NCBI GenBank assembly: GCA_020861125.1
Contig: JAJBSZ010000147.1
Location: 1 to 6,516, forward strand
Direction: 5' to 3'
Length of the DNA: 6,516 nt
Source: Planctomycetota bacterium
GTDB lineage: Bacteria; Planctomycetota; SZUA-567
In this document: positions 6,249 through 6,516 of the stretch, in pieces
Layout of the letters: every line of letters begins with the position of its first letter
Position numbering within the stretch: the first letter of the stretch is position 1
Position numbers and translations under genes: made by a program
The notes under the pieces: model-generated
Told to the model about the DNA's origin: nothing
What the model saw: the letters and a program-made list of their open reading frames with translations, nothing else
Database searches by the model: none

Positions 6249-6297
6249 AAAAAAAGACGCGCCACGAGCAGGTATGCAGCCCTGCATGGCGCGTCTT
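6249..6297 (-). terminator. Intrinsic terminator, leftward
   Basis: On the minus strand an 11-bp perfect stem (AAGACGCGCCA, 6297-6287, with TGGCGCGTCTT, 6264-6254) is followed at once by a run of seven T (6255-6249, two shared with the stem). The loop can form a further inner 5-bp stem (GCAGG, 6285-6281, with CCTGC, 6272-6268). It has no T-tract in the plus direction. It ends leftward transcription before the tail genes. Confidence 0.88.
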
Positions 6298-6463
6298 GGA
6301 ATGCCCCGTGACGGGTTGACAGGTAAGCTGGCCGGCCTATCCTGTCGCTTCGCCCTGGCTACTGAAATGTACTCCTGCCACCGCCGTTCCGGTTCCAAAG
6401 GTTGTTCCGGGTGAAGGAAACCGCCAGCCTGCGTTCCGCTTCCAGGAGCGTTTCCCGTCCCCA
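6249..6463 (-). ncRNA. Candidate structured small RNA or terminated leader
   Basis: The roughly 210 bases from the expected start of the leftward promoter to the intrinsic terminator hold no convincing gene but several hairpins. One at 6346-6318 has a 6-bp and a 5-bp stem (GACAGG with CCTGTC, then UAGGC with GCUUA) separated by a bulged A. One at 6455-6416 is closed by GGAAAC and GTTTCC, with a short inner stem. Another is CCCG-TCA-CGGG near 6312. GGAAC occurs four times at the 5' side (6435-6375). It does not match a riboswitch or RNA family I can name (I considered 6S, SRP, tmRNA, cobalamin, c-di-GMP). Alternatives are a 3' untranslated region of an operon to the right, or a leader subject to antitermination. 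Confidence 0.35.
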
Positions 6464-6468
6464 CCTTC

Positions 6469-6496
6469 TTTATACACTATGGTTTTGAGATTTCAA
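6469..6496 (-). promoter_or_regulatory. Sigma70-like promoter, leftward
   Basis: On the minus strand TTGAAA (6496-6491) and TATAAA (6474-6469) are separated by 16 bases in an AT-rich stretch unlike the GC-rich DNA around it. Both hexamers match the sigma70 consensus at four or five of six positions. Transcription would start near 6462. TTGAnnnnTCAA (6485-6496) overlaps the -35 element and could be an operator half, which is speculative. Confidence 0.55.
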
Positions 6497-6516
6497 CAAG
6501 ATAGTCTATTTAATTT

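Larger units (their letters stand above)
6077..6516. other. Gene-free region upstream of the tail operon
   Basis: These 440 bases hold no protein I recognise on either strand. A 98-codon minus-strand frame (6464-6168) crosses the intrinsic terminator and has no recognisable composition. A 50-codon minus-strand frame starting with GTG near 6477 lacks a ribosome binding site. The stretch contains the promoter, structured segment, terminator and leader listed separately. The rightmost 45 bases are AT-rich and contrast with the rest. Confidence 0.6.

Noticed and set aside
5285..6319. Long plus-strand frame (344 codons) opposite the sheath start and terminator gene
   Set aside because: It crosses three different minus-strand contexts (sheath, neck gene, leader and terminator) without any family pattern; GC-rich DNA readily gives such antisense frames.
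6316..6343. Plus-strand TTGACA with TATCCT 16 bases later, as a rightward promoter
   Set aside because: Both hexamers fall within the 6346-6318 hairpin, which explains their symmetry, and no gene follows to the right within the window.
6168..6464. 98-codon minus-strand frame upstream of the tail operon
   Set aside because: It runs through the intrinsic terminator hairpin and its T-tract, has no good ribosome binding site, and its arginine- and proline-rich composition is typical of a chance frame in GC-rich DNA.
6324..6479. Roughly 50-codon minus-strand frame with GTG start ending at a TAG near 6338
   Set aside because: It overlaps the -10 element of the proposed promoter and has no Shine-Dalgarno sequence. 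The protein resembles nothing I recognise.
6485..6496. TTGAnnnnTCAA as an FNR or CRP-like operator
   Set aside because: The half-site spacing does not match FNR (TTGAT-N4-ATCAA) or CRP (TGTGA-N6-TCACA). It overlaps the proposed -35 element and may be coincidental.
6476..6516. Possible CRISPR repeat or leader in the AT-rich end (GTTTTGAGATTTCAACAAG)
   Set aside because: It superficially resembles some repeat starts, but it occurs only once and no spacer-repeat pattern is visible before the window ends.
1..6516. tRNA, rRNA, insertion sequence or integrase attachment site
   Set aside because: No cloverleaf with a TTCRA arm, no transposase pattern, and no long terminal or direct repeats were found by eye on either strand.

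Overview
The window holds the tail and baseplate module of a contractile-tailed (myovirus-type) bacteriophage, prophage or phage-derived particle. All recognisable genes are on the minus strand and read right to left, from about 6076 to beyond the left edge. I see no genuine plus-strand gene. The DNA is GC-rich, starts are ATG or GTG with Shine-Dalgarno-like sequences, and neighbouring genes overlap or lie a few bases apart, so the host is a bacterium. Its phylum cannot be read from this sequence.

In transcription order the genes are: neck/tail terminator (6076-5486), tail sheath of the DUF3383 type (5482-4388), tail tube (about 4427-3996), tail assembly chaperone (3992-3528) with a downstream second chaperone frame (3519-3337), a short tape measure protein (3359-2265), a Dit-like baseplate protein (2268-1822), a baseplate plug protein (1759-1430), the baseplate hub (1437-586), and the N-terminal 196 residues of a Gp138/gpV-like spike protein (589 to the left edge). 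The order follows tail assembly: terminator and sheath, tube, chaperones, tape measure, then baseplate from hub to spike. Wedge, fibre and further baseplate genes would be expected beyond the left edge.

Two points stand out inside the operon. First, the sheath gene breaks off where its conserved C-terminal part should continue, and the start-less tube gene follows in the -1 frame. The junction is a perfect 19-base hairpin sequence (4421-4439). This looks like a deletion of sheath C-terminus plus tube start, so the tail is probably defective as read, unless the sequence is misassembled. Second, the two chaperone frames overlap in a way that suggests a -1 programmed frameshift at an A5G3 run, as in many tail operons.

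The 440 bases right of the operon carry no convincing gene. They hold a leftward sigma70-like promoter (about 6469-6496) at an AT-rich edge, a roughly 210-base structured stretch, a strong leftward intrinsic terminator (6249-6297), and a GC-rich leader with competing hairpins before the first tail gene. This may be a small RNA gene, or a leader from which transcription enters the tail operon by antitermination. No capsid or packaging gene lies in the window.
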